From positions 280,551,930 to 280,615,929 of the forward strand of contig JARYHS010008074.1 of assembly GCA_031002005.1 (NCBI GenBank): DNA of 64,000 nucleotides, read 5' to 3'. The translations under genes were made by a program, and so were the position numbers. Positions within the stretch are counted from its first letter, which is position 1. Each line of letters begins with the position of its first letter. The notes beneath the pieces are model-generated. The model made no database searches. It saw nothing but the letters and a program-made list of their open reading frames with translations, and was not told the origin of the DNA. Positions 35,446 through 47,009 of this stretch are shown in pieces. This DNA comes from Vandiemenella viatica (Eukaryota > Arthropoda > Insecta > Orthoptera > Morabidae).

Positions 35446-35719
35446 CTGGGTCTGCCCTGGGCGGGTGAGAGCTCGTCGTCGGAGAAGACGACGAGGAAGG
35501 CTGCGCTGTTGAGGGGCAGCGGCCCGCGCAGGAACTTGTCGGGCGCCACCTGTCGGCCGCTGGGCGCCTCGAAGCGGACTGCGAGCGCGCGTCCAGAGGC
35601 GAGCAGCAGCTCCCGCAGAGGCGCCGACACCTCCAGCGACGACCAGCCGCCACGGGCCGGCGCCAGCGGCAGCGACGACAGCAGCGACAGCGGCCTGCGG
35701 CGGCGGCGCCCGTCAGACC
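35446..35719 (-). CDS. BMP3/GDF10: BMP3/GDF10-like ligand, propeptide exon
   Basis: The exon encodes 90 full codons plus split codons at both ends. It starts after CGGGCAG (phase 1, completing a Gly codon begun at 43156) and ends CCCAG before GTATCC (phase 2). The peptide runs from an Arg-rich SDGRRRRRPLS, through GWSSLEVSAPLRELLL, to the hydrophobic strand AAFLVVFSDDELS. In GDF10 the corresponding propeptide strands have the pattern W.a.dISp.v..a...gELLLs and PYILVYANDLAIS, which this follows in order. GC content is far above the flanking intron. A decayed mariner relic lies almost directly against the acceptor. An open frame on the opposite strand here is a shadow of the GC-rich exon. Confidence 0.87.
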
Positions 35720-35739
35720 CTGCCCGACACAACACCTTA

Positions 35740-36215
35740 CAAAGCCTGTACTCAAACGTGTGCATTTTATTCCATACAGCCAACTGGCAACACATACATC
35801 AGGTTATTTTTCGACATAGTCTCCATATCAATTTAAGGATGAGTTTCAATATTCCCTCCTGCCCTTGAGTGTTCAGACACGTTGTCGCGATATGTTTCAC
35901 ATCATCGTCGGCCTCTTAGGTGCTCCTTCAAGTCGCTTGGAGTGAGTTCCATACTGTAGGAAGGATGGTCGGTGACATCCAGAGACCGCTTCAACTGCGA
36001 TCCTCGTCGACGGCGTTTTATCTTTCGGCCGCAAACTTTCGGCACCATTCTGCGACATGTCGACGTGAAAATACAGTCTCACCCTAAACCTCTACCACGT
36101 GCCAGAGAATTTCAGCCACGCTTACTTATTTCTTCCACAGATATCGAGTAACTGAGAGGATTATTTCTTCGCGAGACCAGTTTTCCAAACGAGTCGCCAC
36201 TTATGTTTACCTACA
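35740..36215 (-). pseudogene. mariner transposase relic, second lineage, internally deleted
   Basis: Across frames: LENWSREEIILSVTRYLWKK, then VSVAEILWHVVEV, HVAEWCRKFAAER and VDEDRS. This is the N-terminal helix-turn-helix half of a mariner transposase. Then the end of the protein, YGDYVEK, followed by a stop. The catalytic middle is deleted. The 3' flank runs to within about 20 bp of the ligand exon acceptor at 35720. Confidence 0.75.
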
Positions 36216-36569
36216 ACTAACACTGTAGATAGCGGGTGGCTGAAACACTGTACAGTTGGCAGTCGCGTGTTTTAGAATTATTACACATTAATAATTTCTC
36301 TATAACTGACGACGCTCCAGGAATATCGGCCTAGTTATTTGGTTGCACCCGCTAAGTCGAGTCAACGGCGGCACTGCCTATCCTTTTCTCGAAGCGATTC
36401 GGTCGTATTAATGCTACATGTCTCAAATTTCTGTTATGCATAGATATCAGCAATCTTAACAAACGAACTAAATTTTATTTCGTTACTGATCTTAGTTCGG
36501 ATGTTAGTCGGACGCAAACTTCAGCGATTTTGTCACTCACCCACTCACTGACTGACTGATGATCATCAA

Positions 36570-37030
36570 TATTCTAAGGTACTTCCAGTAGCCGTAGAAA
36601 CCTGAAATTTGGTACACAGATTACATTTCACCCCCATATTATAATATAAGTCTGAAACTCGTAAATTTCTATATATCACCTATCCCTAAAGTGAAATAGC
36701 ATTCTACCCTAATAACTTTATATACCTCAGATTTTCTTTCCTTTTCTTACTTTGGAAGTTATGAAATTAAAATTTTTATTTCGGAACCACACTGCGACAT
36801 CAAAATTCCACTGTACTTCCAGTAATCCCAGAAACAAGAAATTTGGTACACATATATGCTTTCATCCCTAAATCTTAAGATAAATCTAATATTGGAGTTT
36901 TGCCACGTATTTATTTAATTACAATCCCAAACATGAAAAATTCTGGCACATATGTGCGTCTTAATTACTTTGCTTCGGATGAAGCTATAAACCTGAGATT
37001 TCTATACTATGTAGAGGTTAGCAACTTTAA
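36570..37030. repeat. Two diverged ~230-bp repeat units
   Basis: Units at about 36570-36800 and 36805-37030 share GTACTTCCAGTARyCsyAGAAAC, then GAAATTTGGTACACA, and CATCCCTAAA or CAyCCCcAtA blocks. A GACTGACTGA run precedes the first. Confidence 0.55.
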
Positions 37031-37311
37031 CCAAAGGTCTTAAATTTTACTTTGCTCCTATACTTAGTTTGGAAGTTATTTGTTATTTATTTGTGGTGGT
37101 AGTTAAACCAGCGGCAATGTTCATTGCTCGGCCACGATGCTACCCATTGTTTTCAGGGAGAAGGGCGTTGTTGGTAACATATATTGATGTCTTTAGCTCT
37201 GAAATGTTCTTATTCACCGATTTTCAAATGGAATCATTGCATTTGAGCGGCGATTCAGAATAAGCGATAAACTTAAAAAAACAAATAAGATCCTACAACA
37301 CATTTAAAGAT

Positions 37312-37860
37312 TTTTTTTTTTTTTCTGTCGTCAGTCTTTTGACTGGTTTGATGCAATCCTCCATCCCTTCCTATCCTGTGCTAACCTCTTCATTTCTACA
37401 TACCCTTTACAACCCACGTCCTCAATTATCTGCTTCATATAGGCCTATTCTAATCTCTGTCTACCTCTACAGTTCTTACCTTCGACTGTTCCCTCCACTA
37501 ACAAATTAACCAATCCAGCATGTCTCAAAATATGACCTACCAGCCTGTGTCTTCTTTCTGTAAGCTTCTTCCACAAACTTCTTTTCTCACCCATCATTTC
37601 CAAAAGTCGTTCATTTCTTAGTTTGTCAGTGCAATTAATTTTCATCATTCTTCTGTGGCACCACATTTCAAATGCTTCAATTTTCTTTCTTTCTGGTATT
37701 CCTAAAGTCCATGTTTCGCTACCATAAAGTGCTGTGCTCCACACAGAGAGTTTTAAAAAGTTCTTTCTAATTCCTAGATCAATATTTGAAACTAAAATAT
37801 TTCTCTTTTTTAGGTTAACTAAAACCTGGCGAGCATAATGCCCAAGTCATGAGATTTATT
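37312..37860 (-). mobile_element. LINE 3' end (C-terminal RT region and tail)
   Basis: The open part at 37744-37445 reads MWSTALYGSETWTLGI, KKIEAFEMWCHRRMMKI, RNERLLEMMGEKRSLW, RLVGHILRHAGLVN, then VEGKNCRGRQRLE. This is the familiar C-terminal region of endonuclease/RT LINE proteins. After it come ATCAAACCAGTCAAAAGACT, GACGACAG and an A run on the minus strand (T run on plus at 37312), the true 3' end. Upstream RT sequence is missing (5' truncation). Confidence 0.85.
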
Positions 37861-39815
37861 TAAAATTCTAAATAAACGACTTATGACACCGACAGAAAGC
37901 ATTCTGTTTCACAAAGTGAAGTAAATACACACTGTAAAGTGCAGACTTGGCTCAGAAGAAGATCTCATAACTTTTTGTCACTACACGAACACAAGACTTG
38001 GCCTATTTTTAGAATAATTAGATTAAGTTCTCCGATTTTGTAACATCGTTAAGAAAGGAAATTACGATATTCAACCAGTAAATGCAAAATTATGAACGGT
38101 CGAGGTAGGTCACGGGTACGCGGTAGTTCAGAGTCAAGCCGCTAGGCTTCGCTGGCGCCGATGAGTGATCGTATTACCACTACACATCACAGGGCAGTTG
38201 ATTAACTGTGTGTGTTCTCTAGCGCAAAGAACTTTACACATATTTTTGTTCACTTAGTATTTTGTAATGTAAGCATGTTGTAATTTAAATTTTTAATGTG
38301 AATATTTTGTTATGTAATTTAAATGTAAATTGTAATGTACATTTCATTTTGTTTTGTGTTGAGTACTACCACTAGTTTGTGTTATGCTTAAGTTTAATGT
38401 TTTGAAAAGTGTTTTCTAATTTTTTTCGTAATACCTTGTAAATCTTTTTACAACGTACATGTTTCAGTCGAGCTTAACATCGCCACCAATAAAGGGTATA
38501 ATTTATACATATAGCAGTTAAAACTTCATAACTCCACTCGGAGGAAAGATCTCCGTCAATAGCATCTTAATAAATAAATGTGTAAGACAGTAGATGGTAA
38601 CTCCACTTATCTGAAACATTATAACGTCGTTGTAGCCCTACTTCGCAACGCTTGTATTTGAGGGAGACGTTAGAGCCACACATCGATTTACATTTCGGGC
38701 AGAATATGAGATACTAACATTAGAAAGAGTTCTTCCCCAGACGTTGGCACTCTTATGCCCGGTCTGATCGTCCTGTTTCACTCACCAGAATTTAACCGTC
38801 GAAATAGGTTTTTTAAAAGTTTGAAGTACAGGTGTAGCAAGACAGAAGAAGTAAGAGTAATTGAAGCAAACTGATAGAAACATGTTGAGTTACAAAGGAA
38901 ATTGGAATTCGGGTCGAAGGAAGTGAAACAAGATTCTAAGCGCGAGTGAAGGAATGTAAGTACCAGCTAACAGCCGAGGTATTCCGCATACTGTACGAGA
39001 AGGGATGAATGTGTCTCGAGAGAACTACTTGGGCATTGTTACAAAGATGTTCAGCGAGTCCCTTTTCAAAAACTCGTCTTCGAACCGCGTGTTTAAAAAT
39101 AACAATAGATTTAATAACAATAGCTGTTGTGCTTCGAAGGTAGAGATGAAGTGAAGAACCGTTACATCGATATGCTATTGAAATAATTAAAATGTTATCT
39201 AAGCAGTTTCCAGCCAGGCAGTTCTCCATATGTCTCATAAAAATAACAGTATTTTTATGTTGGTTCAAAGGCATTCATAAATACAAGATCTGTGTAACAG
39301 TAAAGCTAGCATATAGCGCCTGGATTATTTGTCGGAGAGCTCTTGTAACGTATCAAAATTAAGTTTTAGGCAACTGCCGTATTAAAAACTTTGTAGTTAA
39401 GGAAAGAGAAGAGCTGGATCATTGTGGTGTGTTTAGTCTTAACTAGTGGTAGTGTGTACCTTGATTACGTCATCACAACGATGAATGATCATAAGGTACT
39501 CCTGTGTCATGTTTTAATTGGGAGTGGTTAGCGTACCAGCGTCCGGCACTAGGCGATTACATGACTCATCTAGAGATGCGGATGGTACGCTGTTCCGGGC
39601 CGGATGTGATGGCTATTAAATCGACAAATTCACGTCCGTCAAGTGTGAAGAGAAAAATTCAGAGCGACCAGGCAAAATTTGTGACTAATCCTTGAAATCA
39701 AAAGTTGTCACGAATGACAGAAAAGGATCAGAAAGTCGCAGGCATGAGATCAGCAAATTTGGAGGATTCTAGGATAACTATAGTGCCGCAATTTTGTGGC
39801 AGTTTCTTACGATTT
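37861..39815. other. Intron sequence, no gene recognised
   Basis: AT-rich. A short block GTTCAGAGTCAAGCCGCTAGG at 38126 resembles GTTCAGAGCCAAGCCGCTAGA at 1426, so another dispersed repeat is present. Confidence 0.45.
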
Positions 39816-39818
39816 TTA

Positions 39819-40056
39819 TGACATCTCGCTTAGTTCTCGAGATATTGAATCTCAAAACTGGGGTAGTTCCAATGAAATGCCAATCACAAGAAACCACTCG
39901 CTGGCAAGTTTTCTTCCCCCCCCCTTTTTTTCTTTACAAGTGTAGTTAGGTTTAAATGTGACCTGGACCAGATTAAAAACGTCACCAAAGTCACAAGGAA
40001 TTATACCTGTAACTGATGTTTCACTTTGGATATCTCGAGAACTAAGTGAGATATCA
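39819..40056. repeat. 29-bp inverted repeat 180 bp apart
   Basis: TGACATCTCGCTTAGTTCTC (continuing GAGATATTG) at 39819-39847 is inverted as GGATATCTCGAGAACTAAGT (continuing GAGATATCA) at 40028-40056. Identity is about 26 of 29. It could be MITE-like or a short hairpin. Confidence 0.6.
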
Positions 40057-40909
40057 AAAAAAAATATTCTTTACTTTTAATTTGTCTCGGGAGATACATG
40101 AGAATTCATCATTGTAGTGTCACGGTTATGATACTACTGCTCAACCTTGATTCATTGGTGAATCACGAGCTTCGACTTTCAGCTTGCAACTATGTTCACA
40201 GAATTTCATTTTACATTTACCAATTAGTAGACAGTGAGTCTAAGGGGACGCCGGGCATGGAGATAAGTTAAAGAAGCGCTTCATTTGAGTTCTAACTTAC
40301 TGTAGGTGCAGTTATTTTGGTATTGTGGCTGAACAGTTTATTATTTCCGACCCGTTGCGAGCAGCTGACACGTCTTGCTGCCCCTGCCGAGGTGGTGGTA
40401 GACAACCAGCCGCACTCGCAGTCTACATGACGAATGGCTGACAGCTTACATCGTCTACTAGACTGCAATTCATCGCCTGCCGTTATAATATCTACATCAA
40501 ATCCAATCTGATGCCTGGAAATCTTCCTGTAAATATATCTTTCGCTCCATAGCTCTTTCAGTTGTTTGTATTTTTTCCAAGTTTTACAATTGTTTGAAGT
40601 AAATAAACCAATCGTTTTTGTGCTTTGAGTGGTCAGTAAATATTGTAAAATTTGAGCTCTCTCATTTTCGTTTGTGTTTAATACTTTATTCCTTCCTAGT
40701 GCGAAAGTCATACTGAATGTCATGAGCAGCTCATTTTAAACCATGAGAATGTCAACAGTGTAACTAAATAACAGCAGGGTCAAAATCACAGTCTGCACAC
40801 GACGCGTTGTCAGATTGTGCTTTTGTTTGTTGCTATCACGTGATCAGAGGCAATACTTAAAAACAGGCGGGCAGCAATGTTTCGTTTCGACAGCGTGCCA
40901 AACCGGAAA

Positions 40910-41720
40910 AATGAGCTGCTGAGTTTCGCCTGAGACTGCAATGTGACTATGGAGATGTCTGCATGTGTGCCAGCAGTGTTACGAGACAGGTGAAACATGG
41001 GAACACTAGTATCCTAGAAGAGCGTCGTAGCGGGCGCCTGCACGGAATACATGGAGTTCCTTGGGATTTCAGTTGGAGCTGCTGCAGGCGGGGATCGCCC
41101 CAATTAACACTGATCAATCCCCTCACAGTTCCCCCAGAAATATCCACTACCCCGCTCATCCAGTCTCTCGGAAGAATTACCCTCCCTTGCGGGCTCCCCC
41201 CGAAGGAGGAAGCGCCTTTTCGCCACCGGGAAGTTGGCCTGCACGGGATACAGCAAGGGAAAAGCTGATGCGCTCATTGGAGAGGACAGACGTATCGCTG
41301 TGAATGACATCGCTGCAAAACTTGCAGTAGGACATGGTGCATTACAAGAACTAATTCGAAGCTTTGCTTATCGAAAGATATGCAAAGAAGACCATCCTTC
41401 AACAGGATAATGCGCATCCGCTTACTGCCGAAGCCTCTATGGAGAAGATCGGGACATTTGGGTGGGGAACTATCGACATTCTCCCTACAGTCTCGACTTG
41501 GCACCCTCCGACCAACATCCTTTCGGTTCAGTTAAGGAAGAGATGAGCGGCCAGCGCTGCGAGACGCTGGAGGACATGCAACAAGCAGTGCGTCAGTGTC
41601 TGCTGCGACGGAGTTCTGTCGTAAGGGTATTCTCAGACCTGCAGAATGATGGGAACAACGTCTGCGGAAAATGGGAGACTATTTTAAAAAGTGAAATAAA
41701 AGACTGTAGATTAAGATAAT
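40910..41720 (+). pseudogene. mariner transposase relic, third copy, internally deleted
   Basis: Pieces in order: CDYGDVCMCASSV and ILEERRSGRL (first helix-turn-helix), LIGEDRRIAVNDIAAKLAV (second helix-turn-helix), then ILQQDNAHPLTAEASMEKI with the second catalytic Asp. The third catalytic Asp is in YSLDLAPSDQHPFGSVKEEM, and the C-terminus reads RCETLEDMQQAVRQCL. The first catalytic Asp region is deleted. A non-matching stretch at 41060-41250 may be an insertion. Frames shift repeatedly. Confidence 0.75.
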
Positions 41721-41789
41721 GTACTAGATTTGCCTTAACAACAAAAATTAAGATTGTTGGGTTTTCTTCTCCGTCTAGTGCAGCTAACA

Positions 41790-43125
41790 AATGAAAAAAC
41801 TTTGTTATGGCATATGCGTTTCGGTTTATTAGACCATCATCAGTGCCCTAGAACAAGTTATGTACAATTTTTGATGTGCAGCATAATGTTTATCTAAATG
41901 AAGGTATAAATTTTGTTATTAAATATTATTTTAGCTTATTTTACTTACAGTTTTTCTATATTACATTAGTGTATGGAATTGTTCCATATCAGTTTCTCCC
42001 CTTGAGGTTTCTCACTCACTGAACAATTTTGAATAAGAAACATATTTACACACGTTTGATATTTTAAGGTAACTTATGGAACAAGCTTAGTTATTGTTCT
42101 TCTTCTTGAGGTTATTCACCAACTGACCCGTTTTTATGAAAAGCATATTCATACACGTATTTACACACAATGTAGCTTTTTAAACAAACTTTAGTTATTG
42201 TTTATGGTTTCTTCTCAAAGATGCTAACTATCAATGGCATATGTATTACCAACCTAATTTGCTTACAGAAGTTAAGTTTTATCTTTGCTGTAGCGGTGTG
42301 TTTAAATGAGAGTCCATTTTTAGTGTCCTAAATAGTGTATGGTTCGTAAGATGAATGTATTCATTGATCGCCTTCATTTAGTACCTTTTGCATATGAACA
42401 TTTTCTTGAACTGTCAACATGTTTTTTCTGTGGTTATTGATTGCCAATATTTGCATGTCTGTTCCCATTTCTTTGTGATCGTGTTTGTTTTCAATTAAAT
42501 GTTCTGCATATGTAGAATGATTGGAGCATCTTAATGCCCTTATGTGCTCTTTATATCAGATTTCGAATTTTCTGGCTGTTTGTCGAATATAGATAGCCTT
42601 ACACTGTTGGCAGGTCAGTTAGAATATTCCTGACTGTTGGTACTTATTTTCAGCTGTATTACTGTTAAAATGTTTTTGGATGGTGTTGTTAGGTCTGAAA
42701 GCTATATTTATTCCCTGAGAATGTTAGTGATTCAGTATGTGTTAATGTTCAAGTAGGTCATTGTGTACCATTGTCTGTTTTCTTGTTGTGTGTCATTGGT
42801 GAGTGTGGTTTGGGGAATTGTCTGGTGAGATGGGTGTGTTTGTTGGCCACATTTGCATGTTTATTTTTTTTAAATTTTGTAGTTAATCTTCTGTACCATG
42901 TCGGTGTTATAGCCGTTATTGGATGCTGTCAGCATAATATTATTGAGCTCTGCTGTATAATTTTCTTTGGAGAGGGGTACCTCATTCATTCTGTGTATCA
43001 TGCATCTGATAGCAACTTGTTTGTGGTTGATGGGGATGATTGTTAAAAAATGTTGCTCCTGACTTTCAGTGTGATCCGCGTAACTTTTCACAGTACTCCT
43101 GCCATTCGTATTAAAAAATCCAGAA
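41790..43125 (-). mobile_element. Penelope-like element, 5'-truncated, with GIY-YIG endonuclease remnant
   Basis: Minus strand from about 43100: INHKQVAIRCMIHRMNEVPL, SKENYTAELNNI, NNGYNTDMVQKI, the linker after the reverse transcriptase. Then LTCQQCKAIYIRQTARKFE at 42570-42620, a GIY-YIG core in which the usual Y.YIGQTGR has Arg for Gly. RALRCSNHSTYAEHLIENKH follows at 42481-42540, a hallmark of Penelope endonucleases. Stops are present (after RKFEI). The 3' part near 41830 reads GATGATGGTCTAATAAACCG and AAACGCATATGCC, a tail typical of these elements. The RT domain itself is absent. Confidence 0.85.
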
Positions 43126-43155
43126 GTTGTAAACATAGCTAAATGCACTATGTAC

Positions 43156-43326
43156 CTGTGTGGAGGCGGTATATCCTGGCCCTGCAGGGCGGCGCGAGGG
43201 CGAGTGGAGGCTGGTGCAGGCGCGCGGGCCAGCAGTGGCCGCCCTGCAGCAGCAGCTGCGCCGCCCGCAGCTCGTCGCCCTCCCCCGACAGCGCAGACAC
43301 GTTGAACACCAGCAGCGAGTCCACGG
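43156..43326 (-). CDS. BMP3/GDF10: BMP3/GDF10-like ligand, propeptide exon (most 5' exon found)
   Basis: The exon encodes 56 full codons of TGF-beta-family propeptide, from VDSLLVFNVSALSG to ARIYRLHT. The stretch LLVFNVSAL resembles the propeptide strand of vertebrate GDF10 (FFNLTSM) and carries an N-V-S glycosylation sequon at the same place. The acceptor reads TGTGCAG followed by CC (phase-1 intron before it), and the donor is ACAG followed by GTACAT (phase 1). That phase matches the next exon at 35719. Two cysteines (GGHCW and PPCRA) lie in a GC-rich part. No start codon or signal peptide is present, so at least one more exon lies to the right. A Penelope-like fragment begins about 30 bp inside the following intron. 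The longer open frame running from here into that fragment is a chance fusion of exon and transposon. Confidence 0.85.
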
Positions 43327-43499
43327 CTGCACACATTACAGTCACCTCACAGCACTTACACCACAGCTAATCAACAGTTTCTTCGTTGCATAGCCTTTCA
43401 TTAATTACACTGTTTTGTTACACATATAGATTAGTCACAGAAGATGGTAAATGCATACATAATGAACCATGCACCAATCAGTTAAAAACGGTGTGAGAC

Positions 43500-43740
43500 G
43501 AAGTTGTAGTCTATCCATATTAATATTCAACTTGTATATAGAAGAAAGATTTGAATGTGGCACAATTGTTCAAGGAGAAAAATCACTATGCTTCGATTTG
43601 CTGATGACATTGTCTTGTTAGCAGAAATGTCTGAGGATAGTCGGAAGTTACTAAATGGGATGATCAAAATACTGAGGCAAGATTTTGGATCTAAATATAG
43701 ACCAAAGCAAGACTTAAGTGATGAAATGATGTAATTCCAG
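43500..43740 (+). mobile_element. LINE reverse-transcriptase fragment
   Basis: The plus strand at about 43585-43680 reads ITMLRFADDIVLLAEMSEDS, with the catalytic FADD box of non-LTR RTs, then RKLLNGMIKIL. Preceding sequence is out of frame. Only about 80 codons remain. Confidence 0.75.
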
Positions 43741-46681
43741 AAATTTCATATTCGCGGCTCACTTTTGACACTGTTCATCGTGAAATCTTGAATTCACGAA
43801 CGATTTCTGAAACGAAATGTCCACAGTGTCAAGTGCGGACTCCCATTCTACGTTTATAGCTTGTTGATTCATGTTGTGCGTCTATAATCACGGCAGAAAA
43901 CCCTGCATACAACTCACGAGAGTACAAATGAAAGCCCCGACACTGCACGGCACTCTGATACGTTTCTTTGCTACTGCTACCATCATCTGGATATCGACAT
44001 GTTCCCACCCCAGATCCTCTGGGACGTCTGTGTATAAATTGTAACTAATCTGTTGTGTTATCAATGTATTAGAGAAATAATCTATATAACAGCACTCTAT
44101 ACAAGGAACTACAATTATTTTATAACAAGACAATGTTCATAATAATGGGAGCTGAAAACTTAAGAAAGTAAGTAAAATATAACCAGCATTTCAGATGCTA
44201 TCACAAATAGTACATTGCGTAACGCTATCGCAGTTTCTCCTGTTTGTTGCCCTACCTCCAAAATGCATAAACTGTTTCTAGTTGCTATCAATGTTACTAA
44301 CTGAAACGACTATAAAATGTCCTAGACATCTGAATATACATATCTTTGCTAGGATGCATCCAGTTCTGGTACTGTTTTACCAAAAGTATTAAATACTTTA
44401 ACATATCGCAAATATGCACACATGAGGTCACAAAACAAACATTTGACAACAGACGTGACCTAGAACAGACTCGGAACAGCAACACCACGAAGCACTCTGA
44501 AATGCAAAGTCTAGTGTCACAGCTTTTAAAATCGCCATCCAGACTTGTGTTGTTTTAAAGGTACCGTATAGCATTTCCTTGGACTTTGGCTACAACGTAG
44601 ATGCAACTAAGCGATACTGGAGTGTTTCCAAAACACTCTGAGTATGTTGTTTTACATCAGTTAACACTCTCCTTACACTCTCAGTCCGCTTGAATTTTAA
44701 TGAACAATCGAGACGAGGTTGTGGTCTGAAGAGTCGGGAAAATGTTATTTTAGAACACAGACTATGACGTAAAATAAAAACATACCACTACGGACTGTTA
44801 ACCCATGAGGCAGTATTCAATAGTCGCCTTTTACGGCACTAAACAGCTTTCTCAAAGCCCATTACAGCTGCGTTCCCAACGCAAACCGGTCTGCCGACTA
44901 ATCTGCAAACACTACTGATTGTTGGTAGAGGACCGTCAATGACAATGAGAAGGTAGAATTCAGATTTCACTTTCGCACGTCTGCAAAATAAAATAGTCGT
45001 GGTGTGGTCAGCAATGCTTTTTCGCGGCGCTGGAAACCTCAGCAGGCTATGTGGTCACTGAAGCCGTTGCGGGGATTCTGCTTGGAGGGGATCTCCAGTC
45101 ATCCACATTCTTGTCTATCGCGTCGCCCACTGAGCAATGTGATCTGCCATTTATTCCGGTACTAAAATGCATTTTTGAGAATTTGTTATCGAAGCATTCG
45201 ATTCTGTATAACATTTTAATTTTTTTTTCAAGCACAAACCAGTACAAATAATAAGTAAAACTTCTTTTGCATCATAAAAATTTGTGCCGTACTACATTCA
45301 AACAAAAGATATTTCGTTTCCAATACGAAGATACCTATGATACTACAGTTCTACCTATTTCTTAATGTCGCCGGTTTGGAAGGACAAAGCACAGCCACAT
45401 AGTTAATTTCGTTGTATAATCTTATAAATTATTTTCTAACTTGTTCAGATTTTTCTGAAAAAAAAAAGAAAAAGAAACGGATGGATTTCAAAGCTGCGAT
45501 ACGACATTAAAATGCAAACTATATAGCTCTGCAAATATAATCAAACCATGTACCCATGTTTCCGGCGAACAGTGGTTACTAGTTTTTTGTCTGCGACTTC
45601 TTTAACGTACTCTTGATTTATTTGTGAACCGACAAAAGAAATTAAAACTAAAAAATAGCTTGTTTAATATAATTTTAACAAAAAGCCACAATAGAAACGA
45701 CACACGCCACCTGTTCATTCCACAATGAAATGAAGTGTAAATAAAAAAATCAAGTGTATTTGTACAACCTTTGTTGAGTGACAAACATTTATATGATTAA
45801 CAAATACCCAACACAAGGAATATGTTACCTACGATCATCGGCATACACTTTTTCGCCCACATTTTACGGCACAGCTTTCCGTGGGCCGTTATTATTTCGT
45901 GCCTATCTTTATGATTATTTTCTCCGTAAATTGTTTTCGTCTGGCATTATCATTGATAATTCACTCAACTGACGGCTGACAATATGGTGGGCATCTACAT
46001 GATTTAAAACCGATGGTAATATAATCAACCAATAAATGGTATTAGGATGGGCAAAACAATATATTTGGTAAAATACTGATCAAATTATAATTTTCTCGCC
46101 CGTACACAGGCGAACTTATATGATACACAGAAATATCTGGGACAATAAAGTTTCAAGCGGTAAAAACTCCGTCAAAGTCTGCTCAGTACTTTCTGCGTGC
46201 GCCAAAATGAAAAGATCACACACATAAACAGACAATATTTTTTTATTAAAAAAAATATTTAGACTTTAGGAACCTTTAAACGCTTGATACAAATCTCTTT
46301 TTTTAAATATATTTTGAAGGTGCACAGCTCCAATACCGTTTTATAATACTGTAAATTTCAGTTCGCGGTGGTAAAACCAATCGCATGATCTGTCAATCAC
46401 AGTATATGAGTAGACACCATAAAAATCTCTAATGACGACGGACAGGGTAACAAATCATTCCACCGTAATCTGTAAGATATCCACATAAGACACGAGAAGA
46501 AGGTGATCGGAGAAATGAATCTTTCAAAAGCCTTTAAATGTTAAATTGAGCCCCTTTCGTTTCCAGCAGATCAATGCATTACATGAAGATGCCATTCTAA
46601 TTGCAAAGTTTGTTCATATCGCTGCGTCGACATCATAACAAGCAGTAGAGAGATATTTGCTTTCATAGTGCAAAGGCGTAA

Positions 46682-46718
<37 letters not shown>

Positions 46719-46995
46719 AAAAAACAAAAAAATAGGAAAGGTATATTGAATCAACTCGGGAAAATCTGAAAATCATTCGTTCAGCCCATGAAAAGCTTAT
46801 TGAAAAGGTCGTTTAAGACATGAGACAATTTCTGCAATAGTAGAAAAAAGATATTATTCTCATGAGTACATTGTTTCCTCCCGGTCTAAAAAGTAATTAT
46901 ATAATGATACAAATTTCAATATTTGAGATTTATAGCAAGGGAACCCACAGTTTCACATGGAGTTTATACTATAACGTCCCTTATATACACAAAGG
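43741..46995. other. No gene recognised (upstream intron or flank)
   Basis: AT-rich, with an A35 run at 46683-46717. At about 46130-46220 a block GGTAAAAACTCCGTCAAAGTC, TGCTCAGTA resembles GGTGAAAACCCCATTGAAATC, TGCTCCGTA at 50828, so a dispersed repeat is present. Confidence 0.45.
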
Positions 46996-47009
46996 TAGCT
47001 ATATCACAC

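Larger units (their letters stand above)
7526..43326 (-). other. BMP3/GDF10: Visible extent of the BMP3/GDF10-like gene (six exons, five introns)
   Basis: The exons total 1,091 bp and read as 363 codons in one frame. Intron lengths from 5' to 3' are about 7.4, 9.6, 5.2, 5.6 and 6.8 kb, with phases 1, 2, 0, 1 and 0. Introns are AT-rich and loaded with transposon relics; exons are conspicuously GC-rich. No stop, frameshift or damaged splice dinucleotide was seen in any exon, so the gene looks intact and under selection. Missing are the 5' end (start codon, signal peptide, first propeptide segment) and the 3' exon with the last part of the knot. No promoter or polyadenylation site could be assigned. 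Confidence 0.85.

Noticed and set aside
35413..35868. 151-codon plus-strand open frame opposite a ligand exon
   Set aside because: Antisense shadow of a GC-rich exon, with low-complexity Ser/Arg content and no domain.
42870..43334. 154-codon minus-strand open frame
   Set aside because: It is a chance fusion of the out-of-frame ligand exon (43156-43326) with Penelope-like coding sequence; the real exon uses another frame with a clear donor at 43155.
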